From Streptomyces sp. PKU-EA00015 (lineage in GTDB: Bacteria > Actinomycetota > Actinomycetes > Streptomycetales > Streptomycetaceae), in contig NZ_JABZEE010000029.1 of NCBI RefSeq assembly GCF_013387495.1, positions 1 to 64,000 on the forward strand: a DNA stretch of 64,000 nucleotides. The letters run 5' to 3'. Positions 55,673 through 63,143 of this stretch are shown here, piece by piece. Within the stretch, counting starts at the first letter, position 1. Each line of letters starts with the position of its first letter. The position numbers and the translations under genes are program-made. The notes under the pieces are model-generated. The model was not told where the DNA came from and did not search any database. It saw nothing but the letters and a program-made list of their open reading frames with translations.

Positions 55673-55820
55673 CTGCGCGGGGCTGTTCCCCCTACCCGCC
55701 TCAAACGCCGGACGGGCTGATTTCGCGCAGCGAAATCCAGCCCCGCCGGCGATTGAGGCGCGGGGGTCCGGGGGCGGAGCCCCCGGTTACGGGAAGGGGG
55801 TGGGGAACAGCCCCGCGCAG
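55673..55820. repeat. Nested-palindrome intergenic repeat
   Basis: Outer arms CTGCGCGGGGCTGTTCCCC (55673-55691) and its exact complement (55802-55820) enclose a second inverted repeat (about 55697-55760, CGCCTCA...TGAGGCG with inner GATTTCGC/GCGAAATC) and a third hairpin CCGGGGGC/GCCCCCGG (about 55769-55787). The whole could fold into a three-arm cruciform. Motifs such as GATTGAGGCGCGGGGGTCCGG recur between Streptomyces genes, so a dispersed REP-like element is likely. Confidence 0.85.
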
Positions 55821-55875
55821 CGGCCCCCCACCGGCACCCCCATCGGCACTCGAACGCGCGTACTTTAGTGCGGTC

Positions 55876-55904
55876 TTGTCCCGAAATTCCGACGAGCGTG
55901 TAAC
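55876..55904 (+). promoter_or_regulatory. Possible promoter of the AbiEi/DUF559-like gene
   Basis: TTGTCC at 55876-55881 and TGTAAC at 55899-55904 are separated by 17 bp and lie 40 bp before the ATG at 55945. Both elements are near to but not at consensus. Confidence 0.3.
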
Positions 55905-55944
55905 AGGGGTTAGGGACCCGCTCACCCCCGGGCATTCCCTCCGC

Positions 55945-56958
55945 ATGGAACAGTGCGACACTCCCCTCCCTCTCCCCCTCCACCCCCACCACATCCCCGA
56001 GCTCGTCGTGTCCGGCGCCGAGTTGCGCGCACGCGGTGTCACGCCGGGGCGGGCCGCGCAGCAGTGCAGGGCCGGTGGGCCCTGGCAGGTGCTGTTGCCC
56101 GGGGTGTACCTCCTGCGGTCCGGGCCGGTGACCGGCGAGGAACGGCTGCGCGCCGCGCTCCTGTACGCCGGGCGGCCCGCGGTCCCCGCCCAGCGGAATG
56201 ACTCGGCGCCGTACGGCCAGGCGATGGTCACCGGGCTCGCCGCGCTCGCGCTGCACGGGTTCTCCGGCGTTCCCCCGCTGAGCACGCTCGACGTGATCGA
56301 CGTGCTCGTGCCCCGTACGCGGCGTCTGCGGTCCACCGGGTGCGTCCGGCTGGTGCGCGGGCAGGTGCTGCCGATCGCGGAGGAGGCCGGCGGCGTGCCG
56401 GTCGCCCCGGTGGCGCGCGCCCTCGCCGACGCCGTCGCCGGGCTGACCGACGCCCCCCAGCGGGTCCGGCTGCTGCTGACGGAGGCCGTCCGCGGCGGCT
56501 GCGAACCAGCCGCGGTCGTCAGGGAGTTGAGCGACGCCCGGCTGCTCGACCAGCCCCACGTCATGGACGCCGTCGACTTGCTGCTCGCCGAGGGCCGGGC
56601 GCTGGCCGAGGGCCGGCTCTACGCGCTGGTGCGCGCAAGCGGCCTGCCCGAGCCGCTGTGGAACGTGGATCTGCGGCTGCCCGGCGGCCCCCACCTCGGC
56701 GGCGTCGACGCGTACTGGCCCGATCAGGCCGTGGCTGTCGAGCTGGACACGCGCGCGCCCCGGCACGACGAGGACGCCCTGCGGTCGGAGTACGCCCACA
56801 AGCGGGACGTCCTCGAACGCCTCGGCATCACGGTCGTCCACATCACGCCCCGCAAGCTGCGGGACGCGCCCGAGCAGCAGGCGGTCGTGGTGCGTACGGC
56901 GCTGATGGCGGCGGCGGACCGGGAGCCCGCGGCCTATGTGGTGGCGCTGCCGCGCTGA
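55945..56958 (+). CDS. AbiEi-like / DUF559-like stand-alone protein
   Basis: 337 aa from the ATG at 55945 (MEQCDTPLPL). The N-terminal half has the winged-helix and wing pattern of AbiEi antitoxins (AAQQCRAGGPWQVLLPGVYLL). The C-terminal part resembles a DUF559/Vsr-like nuclease fold, with VDAYWPDQAVAVELD and HKRDVLERLGITVVHITPRKL; the Asp and Glu of a PD-(D/E)xK site may be present. No partner toxin gene flanks it. Proteins of this type are frequent singletons in actinobacteria with unknown role. It overlaps the convergent Nudix gene by 25 bp. Confidence 0.75.
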   Translation: MEQCDTPLPLPLHPHHIPELVVSGAELRARGVTPGRAAQQCRAGGPWQVLLPGVYLLRSGPVTGEERLRAALLYAGRPAVPAQRNDSAPYGQAMVTGLAALALHGFSGVPPLSTLDVIDVLVPRTRRLRSTGCVRLVRGQVLPIAEEAGGVPVAPVARALADAVAGLTDAPQRVRLLLTEAVRGGCEPAAVVRELSDARLLDQPHVMDAVDLLLAEGRALAEGRLYALVRASGLPEPLWNVDLRLPGGPHLGGVDAYWPDQAVAVELDTRAPRHDEDALRSEYAHKRDVLERLGITVVHITPRKLRDAPEQQAVVVRTALMAAADREPAAYVVALPR

Positions 56959-57401
56959 AGAACGTGACCGAGCGCCGGCCGGGAGCGCCACAGTTCGAGT
57001 CCGATGTCGACCAGGGCGACCCGGTCGAGTCCCGGTACAGCGCCCAGGGCGTGCCATGCGGCCAGATCGGTCGACCCGTTCGTCTCGGACCGCAGTCCAC
57101 CACCCGTGACGCGGCCCTCGTAGACGATCCTCAGGCCCTGGAAGTCGGCGAACATGCCGAGTTTGCGCGGGTAGCGACGGCGCATCGAGTCGATGCCGAG
57201 CAGGGCGGTCATCTCCGCCGCGTAGCCGGTCTCTTCCTCGACCTCGCGGACGACGGTGTCCAGGGGGTCCTCACCGTGGTCCATTCCGCCGCCGGGCAGC
57301 GTCCACTTCCTGGTGCCGTCACCCGCCACCCAGCGGGCGAGCAGGATCTGTTCATCCCGTATGCACACGGCGTACGCCGCGACCCTCAGCTCCCTGTTCA
57401 T
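56934..57401 (-). CDS. Nudix hydrolase
   Basis: 155 aa. The Nudix box GGGMDHGEDPLDTVVREVEEETGY matches GX5EX7REUXEEXGU, and LPGG precedes it. It hydrolyses a nucleoside diphosphate linked to another moiety; the substrate is not predictable. The ATG lies inside the end of the upstream PPOX gene (50-bp overlap on the same strand), so translation is probably coupled or the upstream gene tail is dispensable. Confidence 0.9.
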   Translation of the reverse strand: MNRELRVAAYAVCIRDEQILLARWVAGDGTRKWTLPGGGMDHGEDPLDTVVREVEEETGYAAEMTALLGIDSMRRRYPRKLGMFADFQGLRIVYEGRVTGGGLRSETNGSTDLAAWHALGAVPGLDRVALVDIGLELWRSRPALGHVLQRGSATT

Positions 57402-58320
57402 CCGGTGAGGTTATCGGCGGGTCCTCGGGGACGGGCGGGTTCGCCGGGGAGAACTCGGGGCCGGACCAGCGCAGCGGTGACGCCGCCTCGGCGTGCACGA
57501 CGCCGGACACCGTGAAGCGGACGGTGCGGCCGCCGTCCGGTATGTGCTCAGTGCGGGCCGTGCCGGTGAGCTGGAGCGTGGTCCCGGTGCTCCAGTCGAG
57601 CAGCAGCAGTCCGGCGCGCGGGTCGCGCTCCAGGTTGCCGAGGGTCAGGAACATCGCGTTGCCGGGATAGTCCTCCCAGCTCAGCTCGGTCGGCGAGACG
57701 ACCCGGAGGAAGCCCGGGTTCCCGCCGCGGTGGCTCGCGTCGGCCCCGTCGGGTGTGCCCGTGGCGACGAAGAAGGTGTCGGCCGCGCGGACGAAGGCCG
57801 TCTGATCCGGGTCGAGGCGTGCGCCGCGCCGCACGGCACCGGCCGGGGGCGCGTCCGCGCCGGTCTCGTACAGCTCCCTCTTCTGGAGGTACTTGGGGCA
57901 GTTGGCGAAGACCCGCTCGGTCTCGACGAGCAGCCCGCGGGCGGACGGGCGGACCGTGCCGCCCATCCGCATCCGCCGGCGTGTGCGCGGGTCCAGGACG
58001 ATCGCGCCGGCCGCCACGGGAGGACCTGCCAGTGTCCCGGCGAGCGGGTCGTGGCCGGGCACGCTCCCGGCGATCGAGACGTGGTGCGCTCCCGTGGCCC
58101 GCAGGAACCCGGGCGGGCCGGTGAGCAGCGAGGCCCACATCCGGCCGGCCTCGTCCGCCGCGCCGAGCACGAGCATGGGCTGCAGGCCGAGGAAGGCCGC
58201 GGCGACCGGCTTGATGCCGGAGCCGATCGAGCGGCCGACGTGCGCGGCCTGCTCCCGCACGCCGACGCGGCGCTGCACGGCGAGGGAGCCGTGGTGGTAG
58301 GGGACCGGTGCGAGCTCCAT
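57352..58320 (-). CDS. Pyridoxamine 5'-phosphate oxidase-like FMN-binding protein
   Basis: 322 aa. A split beta-barrel flavin-binding region is seen (FFVATGTPDGADASHRGGNPGFL, NAMFLTLGNLERDPRAGLLLLDWSTGTTLQLTGTA). The N-terminal 150 residues form another domain of the same kind (MLVLGAADEAGRMWASLL). It is longer than true PdxH and probably an F420 or FMN oxidoreductase or flavin-binding stress protein. The C-terminal tail of 30 residues is polar and overlaps the Nudix gene. Located 33 bp after the VOC gene. Confidence 0.8.
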   Translation of the reverse strand: MELAPVPYHHGSLAVQRRVGVREQAAHVGRSIGSGIKPVAAAFLGLQPMLVLGAADEAGRMWASLLTGPPGFLRATGAHHVSIAGSVPGHDPLAGTLAGPPVAAGAIVLDPRTRRRMRMGGTVRPSARGLLVETERVFANCPKYLQKRELYETGADAPPAGAVRRGARLDPDQTAFVRAADTFFVATGTPDGADASHRGGNPGFLRVVSPTELSWEDYPGNAMFLTLGNLERDPRAGLLLLDWSTGTTLQLTGTARTEHIPDGGRTVRFTVSGVVHAEAASPLRWSGPEFSPANPPVPEDPPITSPDEQGAEGRGVRRVHTG

Positions 58321-58353
58321 GGGAGTCAGCTCCTGAGGCAGGCCGCGGACGGC

Positions 58354-58809
58354 CTAGAAGAAGCCGCAGGTGGGCGCTGCGGCGCTGGGTGCGGGCGACT
58401 CCTCGGCGCCTGAGGGCGCGTAGATCTCCAGGCGGGTGCCGTCGGGGTCGTGGAAGAAGATGCCGCCGGACGCCGCGCCTTCGCGGTGGGCGACGACGCC
58501 GTCGTGGACGAAGTCGACGCCGAGGCCCTTCAGGCGTGCCTCGGCCGCACGGACCTCGTCGATGGACGCCGCCTCGAAGGCGAGGTGGTGCAGCCCCGCG
58601 CGGGTGGCCTCGAAGGCGGATTCGGCCTGCTGCCACAGGGTGAGGACGAGGGTGCCGTCGCGGCCGAGGAAGGCGAAGCGCCGGCCGTCCTCCTTGCCCT
58701 CGCCGATGACCTCGAAGCCGAGGGTGCCGGCGTAGAAGGGGAGCGACCGGCCGAGGTCGGTCACGTTGAGGCCGATGTGGCCGCTGGCAAGCGCGCTGCT
58801 GGACGTCAT
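58354..58809 (-). CDS. VOC-family (glyoxalase/bleomycin-resistance-type) protein
   Basis: 151 aa with the two beta-alpha-beta-beta-beta repeats. Metal-type residues appear in SGHIGLNVTDL (His), GLHHLAFEA (His) and GTRLEIYAP (Glu). It could be a dioxygenase, isomerase or binding protein; substrate unknown. It is divergent from the CGNR regulator over a region with a 9-bp inverted repeat. The C-terminus ends in an unusual Ala/Pro/Cys tail (AAAPTCGFF). Confidence 0.85.
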   Translation of the reverse strand: MTSSSALASGHIGLNVTDLGRSLPFYAGTLGFEVIGEGKEDGRRFAFLGRDGTLVLTLWQQAESAFEATRAGLHHLAFEAASIDEVRAAEARLKGLGVDFVHDGVVAHREGAASGGIFFHDPDGTRLEIYAPSGAEESPAPSAAAPTCGFF

Positions 58810-58847
58810 GGAAGACCTCTCTGCGTCGTGCGGTTCCGCCTCGATGG

Positions 58848-58877
58848 CTAACCGCTCACATTCAATTTAGCGGTTAG
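58848..58877. promoter_or_regulatory. Inverted-repeat operator between VOC and CGNR genes
   Basis: CTAACCGCT at 58848-58856 and AGCGGTTAG at 58869-58877 form a perfect 9-bp inverted repeat with a 12-bp AT-rich centre (CACATTCAATTT). A GGTTAGA(T/C)GC direct motif occurs at 58872 and again at 58913. It is the likely binding site of the divergently encoded CGNR protein, controlling both genes. Confidence 0.65.
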
Positions 58878-58942
58878 ATGCGAGAGGTGCAACCGGTCAC
58901 GTACGCTTGAGGGGTTAGACGCAACGGAGCGAAGGAACACGC

Positions 58943-59482
58943 ATGACCGCCGCCGACCCACGCCCCCTCCTCGGCGAGCCGGTCTCGCTCGACCTCCTCA
59001 ACACCCGCTGGATGCACGACGGCGAGCTCCAGGACCTGCTCGAGGACACCGGCGGCCTGGAGATCTGGCTGCGGACGAACGGCCTCGCGGACCGGTTCGC
59101 CGCCGACGCGGCCACGCTGGAGAACACCCTCGTCGCCCGGGACGCGCTGGCCGCGCTGGTCGACCGCACGGACGCGCAGGCCGCCGCAGGCGTCGACGCC
59201 GTCCTCGCACACGGCCGCATCCGCGCCACGCTGACGGACGAAGGACCCGGCGAGGAGGCGGAGTTCACCGACCCGGCCTGGGGGCCGGGCTGGATCGCGG
59301 CCCGCGGCCACCTCGACCTGCTGAGCACCGCGCCCGACCGGATCCGCGCCTGCGCGCACGACGCCTGCGTCCTGCACTTCTTCGACACGTCGCGCAACGG
59401 CACCCGCCGCTGGTGCTCCATGGCCCTGTGCGGCAACCGGGCGAAGGCCTCGCGCCATTACGCGCGGACCCGCGAGGGGTGA
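58943..59482 (+). CDS. CGNR zinc-finger (ABATE-type) regulator
   Basis: 179 aa from the ATG after AAGGA. The N-terminal ABATE-like part (about 10-120) has GEPVSLDLLNTRW. The C-terminal CGNR zinc finger reads ACAHDACVLHFFDTSRNGTRRWCSMALCGNRAKASRHY. In this family the finger binds DNA and the N-terminal part senses stress or a ligand. It is divergent from the VOC-PPOX-Nudix cluster and probably controls it. Confidence 0.9.
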   Translation: MTAADPRPLLGEPVSLDLLNTRWMHDGELQDLLEDTGGLEIWLRTNGLADRFAADAATLENTLVARDALAALVDRTDAQAAAGVDAVLAHGRIRATLTDEGPGEEAEFTDPAWGPGWIAARGHLDLLSTAPDRIRACAHDACVLHFFDTSRNGTRRWCSMALCGNRAKASRHYARTREG

Positions 59483-59658
59483 ACAGCGGGCGACATGGCC
59501 TGATTTGACCGCGCTGACGCATCCAGCGCGCTGGCGGGTCTCCGCCACGTCGGCTTCACGACTCGATCAAGTCTCCACAAACCGCTGTTCTTTACGAAAG
59601 GCTGAGCGGTCATCCGGTACCGAATTCCGGACCCTCTCTTCCACGAACAGGGATGCAG

Positions 59659-62600
59659 ATGACCCCCCAGCCCCAGAGCTCCAGCACAGAGCGCTCCGTA
59701 CCCGGGCACAGACGCGCTGCCCGGGTGGCGGCGGCCGCCTCGCTCGTGGCCGCACTGGCCGCGGCGGGCGCCGTCCCGGCCGTCGCCTCGGCGCCCGTCG
59801 ACGACCCATCGGCCACCAAGGGCCTCAGGACCGCGGCGTCCCCGACGGACAAGCTCGGCACGGCCGACGCCGAACTGCTCGCCGAGGCCGAGGCCGACGG
59901 CCGCAAGACCGTGACCGTCATGGTCGCCACCGCCCCCGGGGAGACCGAGCAGGTCGCCGGCCGGCTCGACGCGGTCGAGGGCGCCACGGTCGGCAGGACG
60001 TTCGACAAGCTCGGCTACGTCCGTGCGACACTGCCCACCGCCGAGGCCGAGGACGCCCTGACGGCAGTGGCCAAGCTCTCCAGCGTCCACGGCATCGACC
60101 TCAAGCACGAGATCGAGCTGGACGACCCGACGCCGGCCGGCGACCGCGCCGGGGGAGCGGCCACCGCGGCCGAGGGAATCTACCCGGCTCCCGGCAAGGA
60201 CACGCCCGCCGAGAACCCGTACAACCCGTCCTTCGAGACGGGCGCGGTCGAGTTCGTCGAGGACAATCCCGAGGCCGACGGCCGAGGGGTCACCATCGGC
60301 ATCCTGGACTCGGGCGTCGACCTCGGGCACCCGGCGCTGCAGAAGACCACCACCGGCGAGCGCAAGATCGTCGACTGGGTCACGGCGACCGACCCGGTGG
60401 CCGACGGCGACGGCACCTGGCTGCGGATGGACACCGCCGTCAGCGGCCCGACGTTCACCGCCGGCGGCCGCACCTGGTCCGGCCCGGCCGGGTCCTACGG
60501 CTTCCAGACCTTCGCCGAGTCCGCCACCCGTGGCGGCGACATGGCCGGAGACCTCAACCGTGACGGCGACACCACGGACAAGTGGGGTGTGCTGTACGAC
60601 GCGGGCACCCGCACCGCCCGGGTGGACCTGAACAACGACGGCGACTTCACCAACGACACCGTCATGAAGCCGTACAAGAACGGCTTCCAGGTCGGCTACT
60701 TCGGCACCGACAACCCCGCGACCGACGTCGCCGAGCGCATCCCGTTCGTGATCGAGGTCCGCAAGGACGTCGTCCACAACGCCGCCGGCGCCAAGGCCGA
60801 CTACGTCAGCATCGGCGTGATCGAGGGCTCGCACGGCACCCACGTCGCCGGCATCACCGCCGCCAACGGCCTCTTCGGCGGCGAGATGAACGGCGCCGCG
60901 CCCGGCGCCAAGCTCGTCTCCTCGCGCGCGTGCACCTGGTCCGGCGGCTGCACCAACGTGGCCCTGACCGAGGGCATGGCCGACCTGGTCATCAACCGCG
61001 GCGTGGACATCGTCAACATGTCCATAGGGGGCCTGCCCGCGCTCAACGACGGCAACAACGCCCGCGCGGAGCTCTACACCCGCCTGATCGACACCTACGG
61101 CGTCCAGCTGGTCGTCTCGGCCGGCAACAGCGGCCCCGGCGTCAACACCATCGGCGACCCGTCCCTGGCCGACAAGGTCATCAGCGTCGGCGCCACCATC
61201 TCCCGCGAGACCTGGGCGGCGAACTACGGCTCCGTCGTGGCGAAGAAGTACGCGATGCTGCCCTTCTCCTCCCGCGGTCCGCGTGAGGACGGCGGTTTCA
61301 CGCCGACTCTGAGCGCGCCCGGCGCCGCCATCAACACCACGCAGACCTGGGCGCCCGGCGGCCCGGTCGCCGAGGCGGGCTACCAGCTCCCGCCGGGCTA
61401 CTCGATGCTCCAGGGCACCTCGATGGCCTCCCCGCAGGCCGCGGGCGCGGCCGCGCTGCTGATCTCGGCGGCCAAGCAGAACGATGTCGAGCTGACCCCG
61501 GCGAAGCTGCGCACGGCGCTCGTCAGCACCGCCGACCACATCCGCGGCACGCAGGCGCACGAGGAAGGCGCCGGCCTGATCAACATCGTGGACGCCTGGG
61601 ACGCCATCGAGGACGGTGCGACCGCCCACGAGTACAGCGTCAAGGCCCCGGTCGACACCGCGATCGACCAGTTCCTGAAGACCCCGGGCTTCGGCACCGG
61701 CCTGTACGACCGCGAGGGCGGCCTCAAGGCCGGCGGGAAGAAGACGTACGACGTCGTCGTCACCCGCACCACGGGCCCGGACCGTCCGGTGCGGCACGAG
61801 CTGCACTTCGAGAACAACGACGGCACGTTCCGGATCGTCGGTGACGACGAGGTGGCGCTCCCGCTGAACCGGCCGGTCACCGTCAAGGTCGCCGCGGGGC
61901 CCCGGTCCGCCGGTGTGCACAGCGCGATCCTGGAGGTCGACGACCACCGGACCGAGGGCATCGACAAGCAGGTCCTCACCACGGTGGTCGCCTCGCACGA
62001 GCTGGCGCAGCCCTCGTACACGCTGTCCGCGTCCGGCTCGGTGCAGCGCAACAGCCACAAGTCCTACTTCGTCACCGTTCCGAAGGGTGCGAAGAGCCTG
62101 GAGATCGCGCTCGGCGGTCTCGCGGCGGGCAGCCAGACCCGGTTCGTCTCCATCCACCCGTACGGTGTGCCGTCGGACCCGACGTCGACGGTGAACTGCT
62201 ACCCGAACTACACCAACCCGGCGAACACCTGCCGCCCCGACCTGCGGTCGTACGCGAACCCGCAGCCGGGCGTCTGGGAGGTCGAGGTCGAGTCGCGCCG
62301 TACGTCGCCGCTGCTCGACAACCCGTACCAGCTGGACGTCGCCGTGCTCGGCGCCTCCTTCGACCCGGCCGTCCAGACCCTGGCCGAGGCGAAGATCGGC
62401 ACCCCGGCCGCGGTGCGGTGGAACGTGACCAACGGCTTCGCCGCCATCGACGGCAAGCTGGCCGGCGGCTCGCTCGGCTCCTCGAAGGTCACCAAGCCGA
62501 CGATCGCCCACCGCGAGATGCAGACGACCACGGTCGTCATCGGCGAGGGCGTCGAGCGCTTCGACGTCGCCATCGGCAACGTCTCCGACAAGGCCGCCGA

Positions 62601-62973
62601 CCTGGACCTCGCGGTCAAGAAGGACGGCGTGACGGTCGGCTCGTCCGCGGACGGCGACTCGGAGGAGGCGGTCAGCCTGGTGAAGCCGGCGGCCGGTACG
62701 TACACCATCGAGGTCGACGGCTACTCGGTCCCGGCCAAGACCACGACGTACGACTACCGCGACGTCTACTTCGCGCCCTCGCTCGGCCAGGTCAAGGTCG
62801 GCGCGGACCCCGTGAAGCTCGCCAACGGCGCGACCGCGCAGGTCACCGCCGAGGTCCTGGTGAACAGCGCGGCTCCCGAGGGACGGCAGTTCTTCGGCGA
62901 GGTGCGGCTGCTGAACGCGCGCGGCACGGCCGCGGGCACCGGCAGCGTCGTGATCGGGAAGGTCACACCATAA
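59659..62973 (+). CDS. Large secreted subtilisin-like serine protease (S8)
   Basis: 1104 aa from the ATG at 59659; the ATG at 59653 is directly on the AGGG ribosome site, so the second is preferred. A signal peptide (about 18-45) is followed by a propeptide. The catalytic Asp217 (GILDSGVD), His392 (GSHGTHVAG), oxyanion Asn490 (SAGNSG) and Ser588 (GTSMASP) are all present. Two EF-hand-like loops, DLNRDGDTTD (298) and DLNNDGDFTND (323), in an insertion between Asp and His may bind calcium. About 500 residues after the catalytic domain form beta-rich modules. Extracellular. Confidence 0.93.
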   Translation: MTPQPQSSSTERSVPGHRRAARVAAAASLVAALAAAGAVPAVASAPVDDPSATKGLRTAASPTDKLGTADAELLAEAEADGRKTVTVMVATAPGETEQVAGRLDAVEGATVGRTFDKLGYVRATLPTAEAEDALTAVAKLSSVHGIDLKHEIELDDPTPAGDRAGGAATAAEGIYPAPGKDTPAENPYNPSFETGAVEFVEDNPEADGRGVTIGILDSGVDLGHPALQKTTTGERKIVDWVTATDPVADGDGTWLRMDTAVSGPTFTAGGRTWSGPAGSYGFQTFAESATRGGDMAGDLNRDGDTTDKWGVLYDAGTRTARVDLNNDGDFTNDTVMKPYKNGFQVGYFGTDNPATDVAERIPFVIEVRKDVVHNAAGAKADYVSIGVIEGSHGTHVAGITAANGLFGGEMNGAAPGAKLVSSRACTWSGGCTNVALTEGMADLVINRGVDIVNMSIGGLPALNDGNNARAELYTRLIDTYGVQLVVSAGNSGPGVNTIGDPSLADKVISVGATISRETWAANYGSVVAKKYAMLPFSSRGPREDGGFTPTLSAPGAAINTTQTWAPGGPVAEAGYQLPPGYSMLQGTSMASPQAAGAAALLISAAKQNDVELTPAKLRTALVSTADHIRGTQAHEEGAGLINIVDAWDAIEDGATAHEYSVKAPVDTAIDQFLKTPGFGTGLYDREGGLKAGGKKTYDVVVTRTTGPDRPVRHELHFENNDGTFRIVGDDEVALPLNRPVTVKVAAGPRSAGVHSAILEVDDHRTEGIDKQVLTTVVASHELAQPSYTLSASGSVQRNSHKSYFVTVPKGAKSLEIALGGLAAGSQTRFVSIHPYGVPSDPTSTVNCYPNYTNPANTCRPDLRSYANPQPGVWEVEVESRRTSPLLDNPYQLDVAVLGASFDPAVQTLAEAKIGTPAAVRWNVTNGFAAIDGKLAGGSLGSSKVTKPTIAHREMQTTTVVIGEGVERFDVAIGNVSDKAADLDLAVKKDGVTVGSSADGDSEEAVSLVKPAAGTYTIEVDGYSVPAKTTTYDYRDVYFAPSLGQVKVGADPVKLANGATAQVTAEVLVNSAAPEGRQFFGEVRLLNARGTAAGTGSVVIGKVTP

Positions 62974-62990
62974 CGGTGTGATGCGCAGGG

Positions 62991-63021
62991 AGGGCGGGCA
63001 TCCTAGGGGTGCCCGCCCTTC
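62991..63021 (+). terminator. Hairpin terminator after the subtilase gene
   Basis: AGGGCGGGCA at 62991-63000 pairs with TGCCCGCCCT at 63010-63019, followed by TT. It is 18 bp past the stop. Confidence 0.78.
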
Positions 63022-63143
63022 CGCGTGTGTGGCGTGCGTCCCGTTCCGCGGACAATCGATTGGACAAGGCGGCCGTGGACATACGCATCATGGAGCGGCA
63101 CCCCATGCCGCAAGATGGTGCACAAACGTACGGAGGAGTCCCC

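Noticed and set aside
55667..55869. Short plus-strand frame after pepN
   Set aside because: It lies within the nested palindrome; codons derive from the repeat and no ribosome site is present.
59458..62511. Long open frame on the minus strand opposite the subtilase gene
   Set aside because: Shadow of the well-supported protease gene; composition is typical of antisense frames in Streptomyces.
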